From: Arsenophonus sp052174495
GTDB taxonomy: Bacteria; Pseudomonadota; Gammaproteobacteria; Enterobacterales; Enterobacteriaceae
Assembly (NCBI GenBank): GCA_052174495.1
Contig: JBQMRR010000079.1
Coordinates: 1 to 56,494, forward strand
Reading direction: 5' to 3'
DNA length: 56,494 bases
The notes below the pieces were generated by a model. That model was not told where the DNA came from. It was given only the letters and a program-made list of their open reading frames with translations, and made no database searches. A program made the position numbers and the translations under genes. Shown here piece by piece: positions 42,775 through 53,758 of this stretch (within the stretch, counting starts at the first letter, position 1; each line of letters starts with the position of its first letter).

Positions 42775-44130
42775 GCTCTGCTCTTATCCTTCGTGAATCT
42801 GTTCTGAATCCTTAAATTGCATGTTATTTATCACTAGGATTAAAAGATCAACTCTCTTCCTTGGTCGATTCTAGTTTTTCTAAACAGATAAGAGCAGCTC
42901 AAATACTATTGAAATGATTGTTTTCTTGAACGACGCTCTTTATGCATCCGCTTCCGTATTCTAAATTATCACAAAAGCTGATACAATTAAATCATGGTTC
43001 TTATTGACGCCCAATGCGCTGACAAGAAGCCATAGAATGGTGCCGTTCCTCTCAATCTTTCTCCAACTTCTTTATCACTCCAGGATACGCTAAAAACCTT
43101 GCTAGAAAAATATCAATGGATTATTAGCGGCATTAGGGCTCTCTTGTTAACCATGATCTCTCGCAGATCACCTTAACTTTCGGTTTCATACTTTTAGGAA
43201 ATGAAACCAGTGCATTAGCTATTTTGTATATACAATAGCATTGATGTTAGATATCCTGGAATATCTTTATTATTTTATTCTAAAAAATAAAGCACCGTCT
43301 TTCCGTAGCAAATCAGTAAATATAGTTAAGGAATATAATGCTCGTAGCTCATCCAGAAGTTCAGCCTAGTACCGTTTTTGACTCTTAATAAGGATTTTTA
43401 CCGCAATCTAGCTGCTTACTATCGATGCAGCGTCTTCCATGATGAGCAGGAACTAAAAGCAATCAGCTTCTCTGCCAGGATAGCATAATACCTTAATAGA
43501 AGAAATAAACGTAACGTATATCGCTTAAATCACGCAGCCACCATTTTAATCTTCTTAAAGGCATTCCTATTTCAATTTACTGATGATAGTGCAGAGAAGA
43601 TCATGTGCTTTTTACTAAGAATTGCCGGAGAGCTTCGTAAAATCCCCACTGGGACATGCCTTGCAGTTATCCAATAATGGTAACAACTTTTCGATATTTT
43701 TGCGCCCTTCAGATGAGGCAGTAATAATGATTTATTAAAAATATATTCTGTTACCGTTCCGATCTCCTTACATCAGGCACTTTAATCTCAATATCCCTAC
43801 AATAGAGTTCTTCATGGTTTGCTTTAGAAAATAAACCGTTATGATCGACGCTATGAGTAGCCATTAAGAAGCTGGCGGCGTTAAAAGGATGTTGAATGAG
43901 TATATAAGCTTGATCTCTCCGTCTCAGCAACAGTGCTATTAGCTTCCTGCAAACCATTACAGATGAGTTAATGCCAAGAAGGGATGCTGATAATATCTGA
44001 TTTTACAGATACATGTAGGCTAGACTTTTCATGACATATCATCTCTCTGTTATTGAAATCATCAATGAAATCAATCAGTAGGATACACCCGACAACATCT
44101 TCAAAACTCCATATACTAAAAATTAGAATA
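42775..44130 (-). mobile_element. Decayed IS256-type insertion sequence (copy A8)
   Basis: Full-length reverse copy; 3' terminus near 42790-42840 (GTGAATCTGTTCTGAATCC), 5' end near 44080-44130. Homologous along its length to copies A5 and A9. No intact frame. Confidence 0.72.
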
Positions 44131-44640
44131 ACTCACATATCGATATTTTATTAAAAACAATGCTTGCTATTGAAATTGTTGAATCTGCATACATGTCCGG
44201 AAAAACTTAATTCTACTAAATTATTACTAATAAAATTGCTAAAATCACATTTACTTGTTAAGGTTATTGTCGCTAGTCTCTAGTTCTCCTGATGGTTTTT
44301 AACTTATGGAGTTTATTGATCACTATTAGATATATTTCAATGCTAGAATTAGAAAATGCTGATTGGCTTTTAGTATTGAAAAGAAGGTTGCCAATATTCA
44401 AAAGACAATAAAGTTTGTGATTTAGTTGCTTGTGGCAGATATTTTGAATATTGTATGTTAAATGGAAGCTATAGTTTTATCTGTTAGTGATCTCACTTAT
44501 ATTGAAACGGGCAGGGGTGCTAGAAAATTTTTTATTATTTGGCTAATGGTTACAAATTTGTCAATTTAAAAATGAAACTGTTCTCGTCCATGGTAGAATT
44601 TCTAATATTTCTAGCGTTGTTATTATATAACTTATCACGT
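44131..44640 (+). pseudogene. Unidentified remnant
   Basis: Not a member of the repeat families. Plus-strand stretches such as LELENADWLLVLKRRLPIFKRQ (about 44343-44408) suggest former coding DNA, but I do not recognise the product. Confidence 0.3.
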
Positions 44641-44999
44641 TTAGGAAGATAGTATGATTTTTAATAATCAGTTTAATTTAAATCAATTAGTCATAGACTG
44701 CTGTGGAGTTTACTACCGAATACTAATTGAGGTATTCCTGATTTATAGAGCTAAATATATCGATGCAGCGATCTCAAGCTCTTAAGAGGAATTGAAATAA
44801 TGGTTTTTCTGCTCATTTATATAATGCTCTCATTATATTTCTCAACAAAACTATTTATTTGAGAATATCTCGGGTTAGTTAAAGTCGATATTATATGGAA
44901 ATCTAGCATATTATACACGTAAGTAGTACAGTTATACTGTTTTAAGGATGTTTATAATTTTAGTGCTGTTTTATACTCTGCAATATAGTAATTTTATTT
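44641..44999 (-). mobile_element. IS481-type element, 3' part, interrupted by RB
   Basis: Reverse-strand C-terminal transposase remains: the complement of 44695-44750 gives YLN/YPQLVFGSKTPQQS-like residues when read across shifts. The 5' part of the same copy lies at 46038-46245. Confidence 0.62.
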
Positions 45000-46037
45000 A
45001 TGTTAGAAAAGGTTATTGCTTTGCTAATATAGTAAAGTGTAGCCACATCTGCATTTCAATTGTTGTGGATTCAATCAAGCTTTTCAAGCTAGATAATTTC
45101 ATAAATAAAACAATTTTCTTATTATAGGAATTTATTTAGCCGGCTTTTAGCTGGTTGATATAACTATTTATAAATTAAATATAGAATTCCTTATTAATAA
45201 CTCTTTAGTTATCTAACTATTATTAGGTAATTGTGACTAATTAATGCTAGCTGGCAAAGATTTTGTACGATTTTATGCTCTATAAAAGTTGAACTCTTTA
45301 TCAATAATTAGCTAAAGAAAACAACCAATACACTCTGCATTAAACTTTTTTAAGAATCTCATTCTTCGCATGTTTTTAATCTCGGGCGATTAAAACCAAA
45401 ATTTAGTTTTTTCTTTTTATCTCCTCATTTTCGTCTTTCTGACTTTCTTATATGAAATATAATGCTTCTCTTTAAAAGCTTCTGGGAAAAATATTTTGTC
45501 GATTTCAACAATATCACTTAGTGCAATTATGTTTACTGTCAACGCTGAATCAAGAAAGAAGAAGTAATGCCACTTAAACTCTGTTTTCAAATCAATGTCT
45601 GTTTATTTTTCTAACTCCTCTAATAAAAATAATCTATTAAACATACATTGAAGATAACTAAACCATTTATCTTCAAAATAATCCCGTTAGAGGACACTTT
45701 AAGTAAGATTATTAAATGTTTTCTTGGGATTGTGGATTTAAATTAAAATTGCTGTAATTATTAATGAATATCTACAGCGGATAACATGTTTACTATAACA
45801 ATATCGTAAGAATAAAGTAGAATAAGTTGCTTTAATGTATAAATTGATATCATTCGAGAGATTATCACCGAGCTAACTAATGAATGAGATGCAGCTTTAT
45901 ATTGGCAGGAGGTAAGGAAAAGTCCCTTTGGTCTGCATAACTGTTCCTTTTTCATGGCAATTGCTATAGCAAAAATTCTTTATACAGTATAAGGAATTTC
46001 TATCAACAACCTTTGGCACAAGATAGCCAATCATTAG
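45000..46037. mobile_element. RB element, copy 6, inside IS481
   Basis: Ends: TATGTTAGAAAAGGTTATTGC at 45000 and, inverted, TATCTTGTGCCAAAGGTTGTTG near 46037. Full length, about 1.04 kb, frames broken. Confidence 0.66.
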
Positions 46038-46245
46038 TAGAATCTTGCTTACCGTGTAACAACGATAAGTTTATATATATTATAAATGCTTAGGTATAAA
46101 AATTAGATGGAAGCTCTTTGCTTATCTGAAAGGCAACTCTGATTTTAGATGTTATAGCTGCCTGACGCTGAGAGACTCCTTTATCATCATGATATTTTAT
46201 CCTTAATTATATTTTTCAGTATCCATCTTACCATAAATAGATCAG
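46038..46245 (-). mobile_element. IS481-type element, 5' part, interrupted by RB
   Basis: N-terminal transposase region on the minus strand (complement includes AACATCTAAAATCAGAGTTGC) and left terminus near 46240. Confidence 0.62.
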
Positions 46246-47600
46246 CGCAACGAGGATATGGGCATTTTATTCAGGACAAATAGTTAGAAAAAATTTTTGA
46301 TCCTAAAATATTTACTATTATTAATTCAATAAAAAAATGAAGATGCAACTTTTGTACTGATATAGGTATTGCTATACGACAAAGATAGAAAATTTCTGAA
46401 AAATAACTGAGTATATATAAAATAAAGGGACCAAATATAGTGGTTGATCTAATTTGCTAGCGATTATTTTAATAAAAATTAGTAAATTGTTGCTAAATTT
46501 GGCTGCTTAATTTAAGCTGATTATGATGCGTGGCATCATAGCATTTAAATTTAATACCATTAATAGTTAAAACTTAGTTTTTATTGGTTCAATAATTTGA
46601 GTGAGAACTTTAGTGGAAAATAGCAAGCATAACAAGCTTAGAAATAAGCTTTGGTCATTAATTAATTTAGGTGAGATAAACTGAATGCTGCTAAAACTTA
46701 CACATTAGAACAAAAATATAGAAAAGCGTATTTTTATGGAATCAAGTGCTTTAATTAGCTAATTAGTATTAATTAATAGTAATTTTATTATTGGTATTTT
46801 GATAAATTTCATTTTATTGAAGATATTCAATAATTAAATATTATATAATAACCGGTCTAGTTACATAAAATTATTTTCTTATATTATTACCTTTATCAGT
46901 TAGCTTATGATAAATAAGCTTCGTTAGAAAAGTATCCAAGCAAGATATTATAGTTTATTTCAAGTAAGCACAATAAAATATTTACTGGCATCGCTTAAAA
47001 ATAAGTCGTTCTATGTATGACTAGCTATCCTAGTTGAGATTATTAAAACTATTGTTTAAAAACGATAAAACTAAAATAATAGTGCTATCTACTAAAGATC
47101 GTAGATAGGGTAGTAGAAAATATTTATTCTGTTACAGGTAATGAACAATATTTAGTTAAAAAATTTATCAAAAGGATCAAGATCTTGTTACGGTTTTAGG
47201 AAAACCTAATTATTTTATGTATTATTTAAACTAATAAAATAATAAATTATTTATTCTTTTTGAAAATGAATTAGAGTTTACTATTCTTAATAGTTAAGGG
47301 GGGGGAATTATTACGTGCCTGTAAGATTATTATTCAGCCTTAAAGTTATTATCATGTGAGAATAACAGTATTTTTGTATTTATAATTTTTCATTGGGAAA
47401 GCGATTAATAACTTTGTTAGTAATTAGCGATTCGTGTAGTTGGTGTTTATTATTTTATAATTGATATACTTAAAATAAGTTAGCGATTTCTCTTAAGAAA
47501 AATCGATTTATTCATCAATTTTTATCATATAATTATTTAATATAGGTGAAAATTATTAAATTAATAGTAAAAAAGAATTAGACATGATACTTTTATGTTT
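46246..47600. other. Long decayed stretch upstream of ahpC
   Basis: About 1.35 kb outside the repeat families. Plus-strand stretches such as NAAKTYTLEQKYRKAYFYGIKCF (about 46683-46752), KTKIIVLSTKDR (about 47068-47104) and VVENIYSVTGNEQYLVKKF (about 47108-47165) suggest one or more dead genes that I cannot name. A G8 run lies at 47298-47305. Confidence 0.4.
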
Positions 47601-47646
47601 ATAGTTTTATATATTAAATACATATCAAATAGAAGGGAGCACTAAA

Positions 47647-48234
47647 ATGTCTTTAGTCAATACAAAAATTAAACCTTTTAAAATTATCGCCTTTAAGGAT
47701 GGGAAATTTATCGATCTATCTGAAAAAGATATTAAAGGTAAATGGAGCATTTTTTTCTTTTATCCTGCTGATTTTACTTTTGTTTGTCCAACTGAATTAG
47801 CTGATTTAGCGGATCACTATGAAGAATTCAAGAAACTTGGTGTAGAAATTTATTCTATTTCAACGGATACTCATTTCTCTCATAAAGAGTGGCATAGTCA
47901 CTCAAATACGATTGGTAAAATTAAATATACCATGATCGCCGATCCAAGTTGGATATTGACGCGTAATTTTGAAGTGATGCGCAAGTATCAAGAAAATGAT
48001 GAGCAAAAAGAATTAGGATTGGCAGATCGTGGTACGTTTATTATTGATCCGAATGGTATTATTCAAGCAATTGAAATTACTACGGAAGGTATTGGACGTG
48101 ATTCATCTGATTTATTACGTAAAATTAAAGCTGTGCAATATATTGCAAGCCATCCAGGAGAAGTTTGTCCAGCCAAATGGAAAGAAGGGGAAGCAACATT
48201 GTCACCTTCACTTGATTTAGTAGGAAAAATTTAA
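47647..48234 (+). CDS. ahpC: Alkyl hydroperoxide reductase peroxidase subunit
   Basis: AhpC is a typical 2-Cys peroxiredoxin that reduces H2O2 and organic peroxides in the cytosol, normally recycled by AhpF. The product has 195 residues (E. coli 187). Peroxidatic Cys47 lies in DFTFVCPTE; resolving Cys174 in GEVCPAKW; the conserved Arg is in LADRGTF (Arg128). The FFFYP segment (36-40) is wild-type. An extra eight residues (MRKYQENDEQKELGLADR against MREDEGLADR in E. coli) lie just before that Arg; the repeat-like CAAGAA...CAAAAAGAA codons there suggest an in-frame duplication. AGAAGGGAG at 47631-47639 is a strong Shine-Dalgarno before the ATG. ahpF follows but is dead. Confidence 0.96.
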   Translation: MSLVNTKIKPFKIIAFKDGKFIDLSEKDIKGKWSIFFFYPADFTFVCPTELADLADHYEEFKKLGVEIYSISTDTHFSHKEWHSHSNTIGKIKYTMIADPSWILTRNFEVMRKYQENDEQKELGLADRGTFIIDPNGIIQAIEITTEGIGRDSSDLLRKIKAVQYIASHPGEVCPAKWKEGEATLSPSLDLVGKI

Positions 48235-48399
48235 TTAAAATATTGTAATTAATTTTTATTATATTCAGATGAATAGCACCCGTTTTTATGTATAGATCAA
48301 TAGTTGATAGCAACATGAAATCTTAACTTAAAGTATATTTGGAAAATTGCTTCAGTCGGTTAAGTTGATATAATAATTTTAAATAAAAATGAAAAGTAT

Positions 48400-49600
48400 T
48401 CCGAGATAAACGGACTGTCATAAGACAATATAATAGTGTTAGATAACATAACTTTTATTAAAGATAAAAGTTTAATAGGTACGTAAATATTTATTTTTAA
48501 TTACTAAAATCCGGGTAAAGATAGTAGATTATAGTTTTTTATTTGTTGTTTATCTCATGATTTTACCTAATTGCTTTTAGCAATATTGCAAGTTGGGTAT
48601 TCATCCTGTATAAATAAAACGCAGGATATTAAATTAGACTCGTCAATTAGATTGAAAGTTTTACTTTGAAACTTATTATTAATAGTCAAAGTATAATTAT
48701 AAGGATTTTAGTAAAAATTTAAATTTAATAGCAGTTTTAAATCATAATGTATATACCATCAATTGTGCTATTTTTAGTTTGAAGTTCATAAATGAAAAAT
48801 TACGGGTAGTGCCTTCCGTTATTTCTTAATGATGAAAAGTTTAAGCAGGGGGAAGCAAAAAAAAGGGGGGGTACTATAGATAATCTTAAGTGATATGGTC
48901 ATTAAGATTTATCTTAATACTAAAAGTGTTGTTTAAAAACTAAACTAGCAACTGTCTTATTATCTCTTGGTTATTGATAGCGGTTAGACTGGTGCTTCAG
49001 TTTCTATATATGCAACTCATAAATATTATAGATAGCGTTATTATTAGTAAGCGTTTTAATAGCTAGATCTTAGCTGTCAATGACATTAAAAATTATATTT
49101 CTGTATTAAAATAGAGGGACCCCAAATTAGTTATTTCACTACGTGATCATCTCAATAATAATGAGATTATCGACTCATAAATGGTAGCAAAACTCATTTT
49201 TGCCGATATAAGAGTTCTCAATTAAGGTTCATAAAATTAAAATAGTATCCTGTGCTTATAATAGGCACACCTGTGCAATTATTATTGCGACAGAAGCTAA
49301 ATAACGCTGGCGATAACATGAATCTACCAGAAAAAGAATATCGTACTAAAGGTATAAATTATTCCTCCATTGCGAGAGACTATTAGTTAATGGAAACTAG
49401 ATTGTGATTGATGGCGGTAATTCTGGCGTTTAACCCACAATTTCTTGCTGGAGTTGTTAAGCATATTACTTGATTACAATCTGCTGCAAAAATGAGAGAA
49501 GATATAGTATTATAATAGAAACTACCAAGATTAAGTAATCTGAATATTTTTTTGTAGGGCAAAAATCTGAAAGTCAAAAAAAAGGGGGGGATGCTAGTAA
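48400..49600 (+). pseudogene. ahpF: ahpF pseudogene (peroxiredoxin reductase)
   Basis: AhpF is the flavoprotein that reduces AhpC with NADH. Remnants in order: LLAILQVGIHPV (about 48570; E. coli LVLALLWTGGHPS), VLNHNVYTINCAIFS (about 48734), VPSV.FLNDEKFKQGE (about 48810-48853; VPAVFVNGKEFGQGR), VIDSG.TGASVSIYATHK (about 48972-49025; LIVGSGPAGAAAAIYSARK), AIIIATEAK (about 49278), NMNLPEKEYRTKGINY (49316-49362), IDGGNSGV (about 49407-49430) and FLAGVVKHIT (about 49440). Stops and shifts throughout. The active-site CPHCDG is missing (replaced by SSIARD). The final quarter is absent. Two A8G7 tracts (48857-48871, 49576-49590) lie inside. Confidence 0.9.
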
Positions 49601-49734
49601 GATAGCTAGCTTAGAATATAAAAATAGATTGGACTGTTTAATGCATAATTTAGCGGTTGATAGAATTTTATTCAAATTGGTCTCTTATCTAATTGTATAG
49701 ATCAGGATCATTATATAGATCCGTCATATAGCTC

Positions 49735-49939
49735 TATTCACGTCAAGATGCCTACTTAGACAACATAGTTGAGGAAAATATCATGATGGTAAGGGTTCCT
49801 TCGTCAGATAATACAATACATAAAATCAGTACTGCTCTTAAGGAAAGTAAAGAGCATGCGTTTTTTAGTTAAACATTATGTCATATCTAAACTTATCGAT
49901 TCTATATGGTAGGAATGAGATAATGTTAATGATCGTCTA
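49735..49939 (+). mobile_element. IS481-type element, 5' part, interrupted by RB
   Basis: Left terminus near 49740 and N-terminal region (CGTCAGATAATACAATACATAAAATCAG). Continues at 50899 after the RB element. Confidence 0.66.
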
Positions 49940-50898
49940 TATTGATAAAAAGATTATTCCTTTGCTCGCAGAGGAATAAATAGCCACATTTGTATTTCAA
50001 TTATTATGATTTCAACAATTTTCTCTAAACCAGATAATTCAGTAGAAATAACCTTAACCATATAAGCTATTCAGTCATTATTAATCGGTTAAGATAACTG
50101 CTCATATTTTGAGTCTAGAATTTCTTATCAATAAATTTCTAATTATCTAATCTTATTAGGAAATGATAATTAATTTTATGCTTTCTGGAAGAATGGTTTC
50201 TTATTATTTAGCTTCCTATATAAGCAAAGGGAAGGACTCTTTATTTATTAAAATTTCAAGAAAACAACTAACTACAACACTCTGCATTAAACTCTTCAAG
50301 AATGTTATCGGTCACATAATCCTCTTAATCTCTAGCGATTAAGACCCTGATTTATTTTTCCTTTTATCTCCTCCCCTCCCGCATTTTCTACCTTGCTTAT
50401 ATGAAAGGTAACGTTTTCCTTTAAAGGGTTTATAAAAAATATTTTGTTTACTTCAATAAATAGTTATTTGTTTTATTACTCCAGTAAAGTTAAGCTATTT
50501 AACATATATTACAATAATTAAATAATTTATTCTTGTAATCTAGCTTTACCAGAGGACTTTAGTAAATTTCTTAAATAATTTTCTGTAATAGGAGATTTTG
50601 TAACCAATTATAACTGTAATCCTAAATAAATATCTCAGCGGTTAACATGTTCATTGTAATAATATGATCATCATGAAAAGTAAAATAAGTTACTTTAATA
50701 TATGAATTGACGTCATCCGATAAATTATCACCAAGGCTAGGTAATAAATAAGATACAACTTTTATATTGGCAGGGAGTAAAAGAAAAGAGTTTTTTTTTG
50801 ATTTTTATGACTATTTACTTTTCCATAATAAACACTGTAATGAAAATCCTATATACTATAGAAAGGATTTCTATCAGCAACAGTTGATAACATAACCT
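49940..50898. mobile_element. RB element, copy 7, inside IS481
   Basis: Ends decayed but recognisable: left CTATATTGATAAAAAGATTATTCC, right inverse of GTTATGTTATCAACTGTTGCTG. IS481 sequence lies on both sides in the correct order, showing insertion into a once complete copy. Confidence 0.66.
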
Positions 50899-51640
50899 AA
50901 TGATTACAGCTATATATTCTCTATTATTTCCAATAATACTGTTACTACCTTAAAACTACGCTAAACCGAATCATAAAAGGTTTAAAACTACGAGTTTTAG
51001 TTATTTGAACGTAAATGTGAAATATTTTCCGAAAATTCCAAACAAAACTTTACAGCGTTATTTTTATAGGTATAGATCGTGCAGCATTCAATAGATTTTA
51101 TCCATCTTTAGATGGTCAATACTGCGACCAATATACTCAACACTTTTACATGATATTAAGCAAATATGTTCCATGATATTCATTTGGTATTTATAGATAA
51201 TGGTAAAAAATTTATAGAACGTCTTTTTGGTGTATGAAATATTCAGCCACTGGAAAATAAGGATTTGACTGTTTATGTATAGATCTTGATATAAAATAAC
51301 GATTTAGCCTGCTTAGGCATCCTAAAATAAATAGTTGGTAACCAATTTAATGTGCTCATAGAATATGAGTTTACAAAGCTCGTCATTTCAATTCTGGTGA
51401 AGAGCTTGATATCACTTAATATTGATATGTTTAGTTATACAATTAGCAATTACTCCAATTAGTATTAGTAGTAAAACTTTATTGCAGTCTATTAAAAGAT
51501 TAGTTCAAATTTACCCTGAATTATTAAAAAACCATACTCTCATCCAAGATGAGACACTCAATATCAATTACTTAGATCTTGTAATAGCCCATAATTCAAA
51601 TTAGCAAAATCTAAATTGATAAAAGAGATGAAACTAATAT
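50899..51640 (+). mobile_element. IS481-type element, 3' part, interrupted by RB
   Basis: Continuation of the transposase: YLNVNVKYFPKIPNKTLQRYFYRYRSC-like remains near 51010-51090, ...DNGKKFIERLFGV region near 51198-51235, and 51422-51604 with VLVVKLYCSLLKD-like C-terminus (QSALG.KTPLQAMKDW in the family). Broken by many shifts. Confidence 0.68.
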
Positions 51641-51704
51641 GATAGGTATATTGTTGCTGCTGATTATATAACTGTACTTTATAAATAGATCATGATTTTT
51701 GTAG

Positions 51705-51835
51705 TATAATGTCGAAAACTCCATTTATCATTAGTTACTATCTGATGAATGCAATGGAATGAAATTTATTTAAATAAATAAAATACATATCAACAAGATT
51801 TAACGATTTATTCTCTCGATAAGAGAATTTTTTAT
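51705..51835 (+). ncRNA. Possible small RNA (promoter -10 plus terminator)
   Basis: TATAAT at 51705-51710 and a terminator TTCTCT/AGAGAA with T6 tail (51811-51833) bound about 120 bases with no open frame. The -35 region is poor. It may be a small RNA or chance. Nothing else is recognisable between 51640 and 52165. Confidence 0.25.
51811..51835 (+). terminator. Orphan rho-independent terminator
   Basis: TTCTCT-CGATA-AGAGAA followed by TTTTTTATT. No gene ends nearby. Confidence 0.6.
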
Positions 51836-52164
51836 TAAATTTTTCACTAGTGTTTATTTTTAAATAGCATCATATCCAGGTTGGATAAATGATTTTTTAA
51901 ATGTCTCGTTGCAACGATCTCTTGCGTAAATGGTTATGTCATAAGACATAATAGGAATACAGGTGGGAGTTGTATTTTCTCTATTCTGAGAAATATTACT
52001 TTCATTTTTCAAAATTATTTGATAATAAAGTGAATTAATTTGATAAGACTTTCATTAAAGTGCGGGCTTAATATTTAAGTGTTATTAAGAAGTTATTTTC
52101 GATAATAAAGAACGTTTACTAAATTATTAATAAATCTGATGTATAATGACAGTTGAGCATTATT

Positions 52165-53515
52165 ATGATGATTCATAAATCTATTCTCCATCCTTAAATT
52201 AGACGTTATTTACCCACTAGAGTTACAACAGCTTAAATTTTTCTGAGCCGGTTTTAGATTTTTTTTAGCAGATGAAAAAAGCTCAGAAACTATTGAAATA
52301 GTTGTTTTAAACTACAGAACTTTACATATAAGCTTCGTAGCTCACTATAATAAAAGCCCGACACTTCACAAATCGGATTCGTCATTCTTATGATGCCCAG
52401 TGCGCTGACGGAAAGCCATAGAATGATCAGCACTTCTTTTTGATCTTTTAGTTTATTCATCGCTATAAGGAAATAAACTTAGCTTAAAATATTGTTAATA
52501 AATATTAAGGACTTTATCAGCAGCCTCATAGCTCTCTGCTAGCCAGAGCTCTAGCAGCTCTCCATCAACTTGTAGTTTCATACCTATGGAAAGTAAAGTG
52601 CTAGCAGATTAACTGTTTGTTTTTATACCTAACAACATTAGTACTTCGTGCCCAGGAATATCTTTACCATTGTATTTTAAAACTAAAACGCTGTCTCCCA
52701 TAAGCAAGCTAAAGAAATATATGGTTTAAGGAACACTGCTTGTAGCCCATAACTAGAAGTTCAGCCTAATATCGTTTCTGACTTCCTATAAGCATCTTTT
52801 AGCGCAACTTAACTTCTTATCATCGATGCAGTGCCAACGATAATGAACAGCAGGTAAAGGCAATTAGCATCCCTAATAGGACGCGCATACGCTCTTCAGC
52901 TAAGAAACAAACGTAGTGTGTATTCATAAAATCACGCAGCACCATTGCCAATGGTCTTCAAGTCATTGCTGTTTTAGTCTGTTAATAGTACCCCCAGAGG
53001 AAAACATGTACTTTTTTATCAAAAATCCGCTCTAAAGTTTTAAAAAATCAACGATGGAGATATCTCGCCGGGGGATATAAATAGTAGCAAATCTTCTCCG
53101 CTTTTTATACGCTTAGATAAGGAAGTATAAGCAAGCTGTGAAGCATATTCTATTGTTGCTATAATTTCCGACGTTAAGAACTTTAATCTTAATATCGCCA
53201 ATAGGAATCTATATGATTAGCTGTGTAGTAAATGATCGTTACAGATGAGGACATTATCCTCTGATAAGGCAGCGTTTAGCACGTTATCACAGTATGATTT
53301 CAAGCTCATTCTCAGCAGCGACGCTTATCACCTACCTAGCAGTATTATAGATGTGTTCATGCAAGGCATCAGAGAAAATATTTATTTCCCAGACATCTAT
53401 ATGAGTATACTTTTATGTGACATATAATTTCTCTGTAGTTAAAATCATTTATCAAATAAATCAGCAGGATACGCTAGTATCTCAAAAACTCCATATACTA
53501 GAATTGAGTGTAACT
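52165..53515 (-). mobile_element. Decayed IS256-type insertion sequence (copy A9)
   Basis: Full-length reverse copy with ATTCATAAATCTATTCTCC at its 3' terminus (52169) and the 5' end near 53470-53515. Frames broken. Confidence 0.72.
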
Positions 53516-53758
53516 TAATATTTCTAGTAGAGAAATAAATTCTTATTATATTAAGATTTTAATAGCGAATTATAAGTAATTAGTTTTAAAGATAAATTGC
53601 CTTTATTTATTGTAAAGTTGTTGAATTAATGAAGAGTTTATTACGCGTTGCTGAAACTAATAGTTATCAATAATATAAGCTGATTCTATCAGTGAACTTA
53701 TAGAATTGAAGGATTAAAATATTAATTAGCTTTAAATTATTTGATTAATATCAGTATA

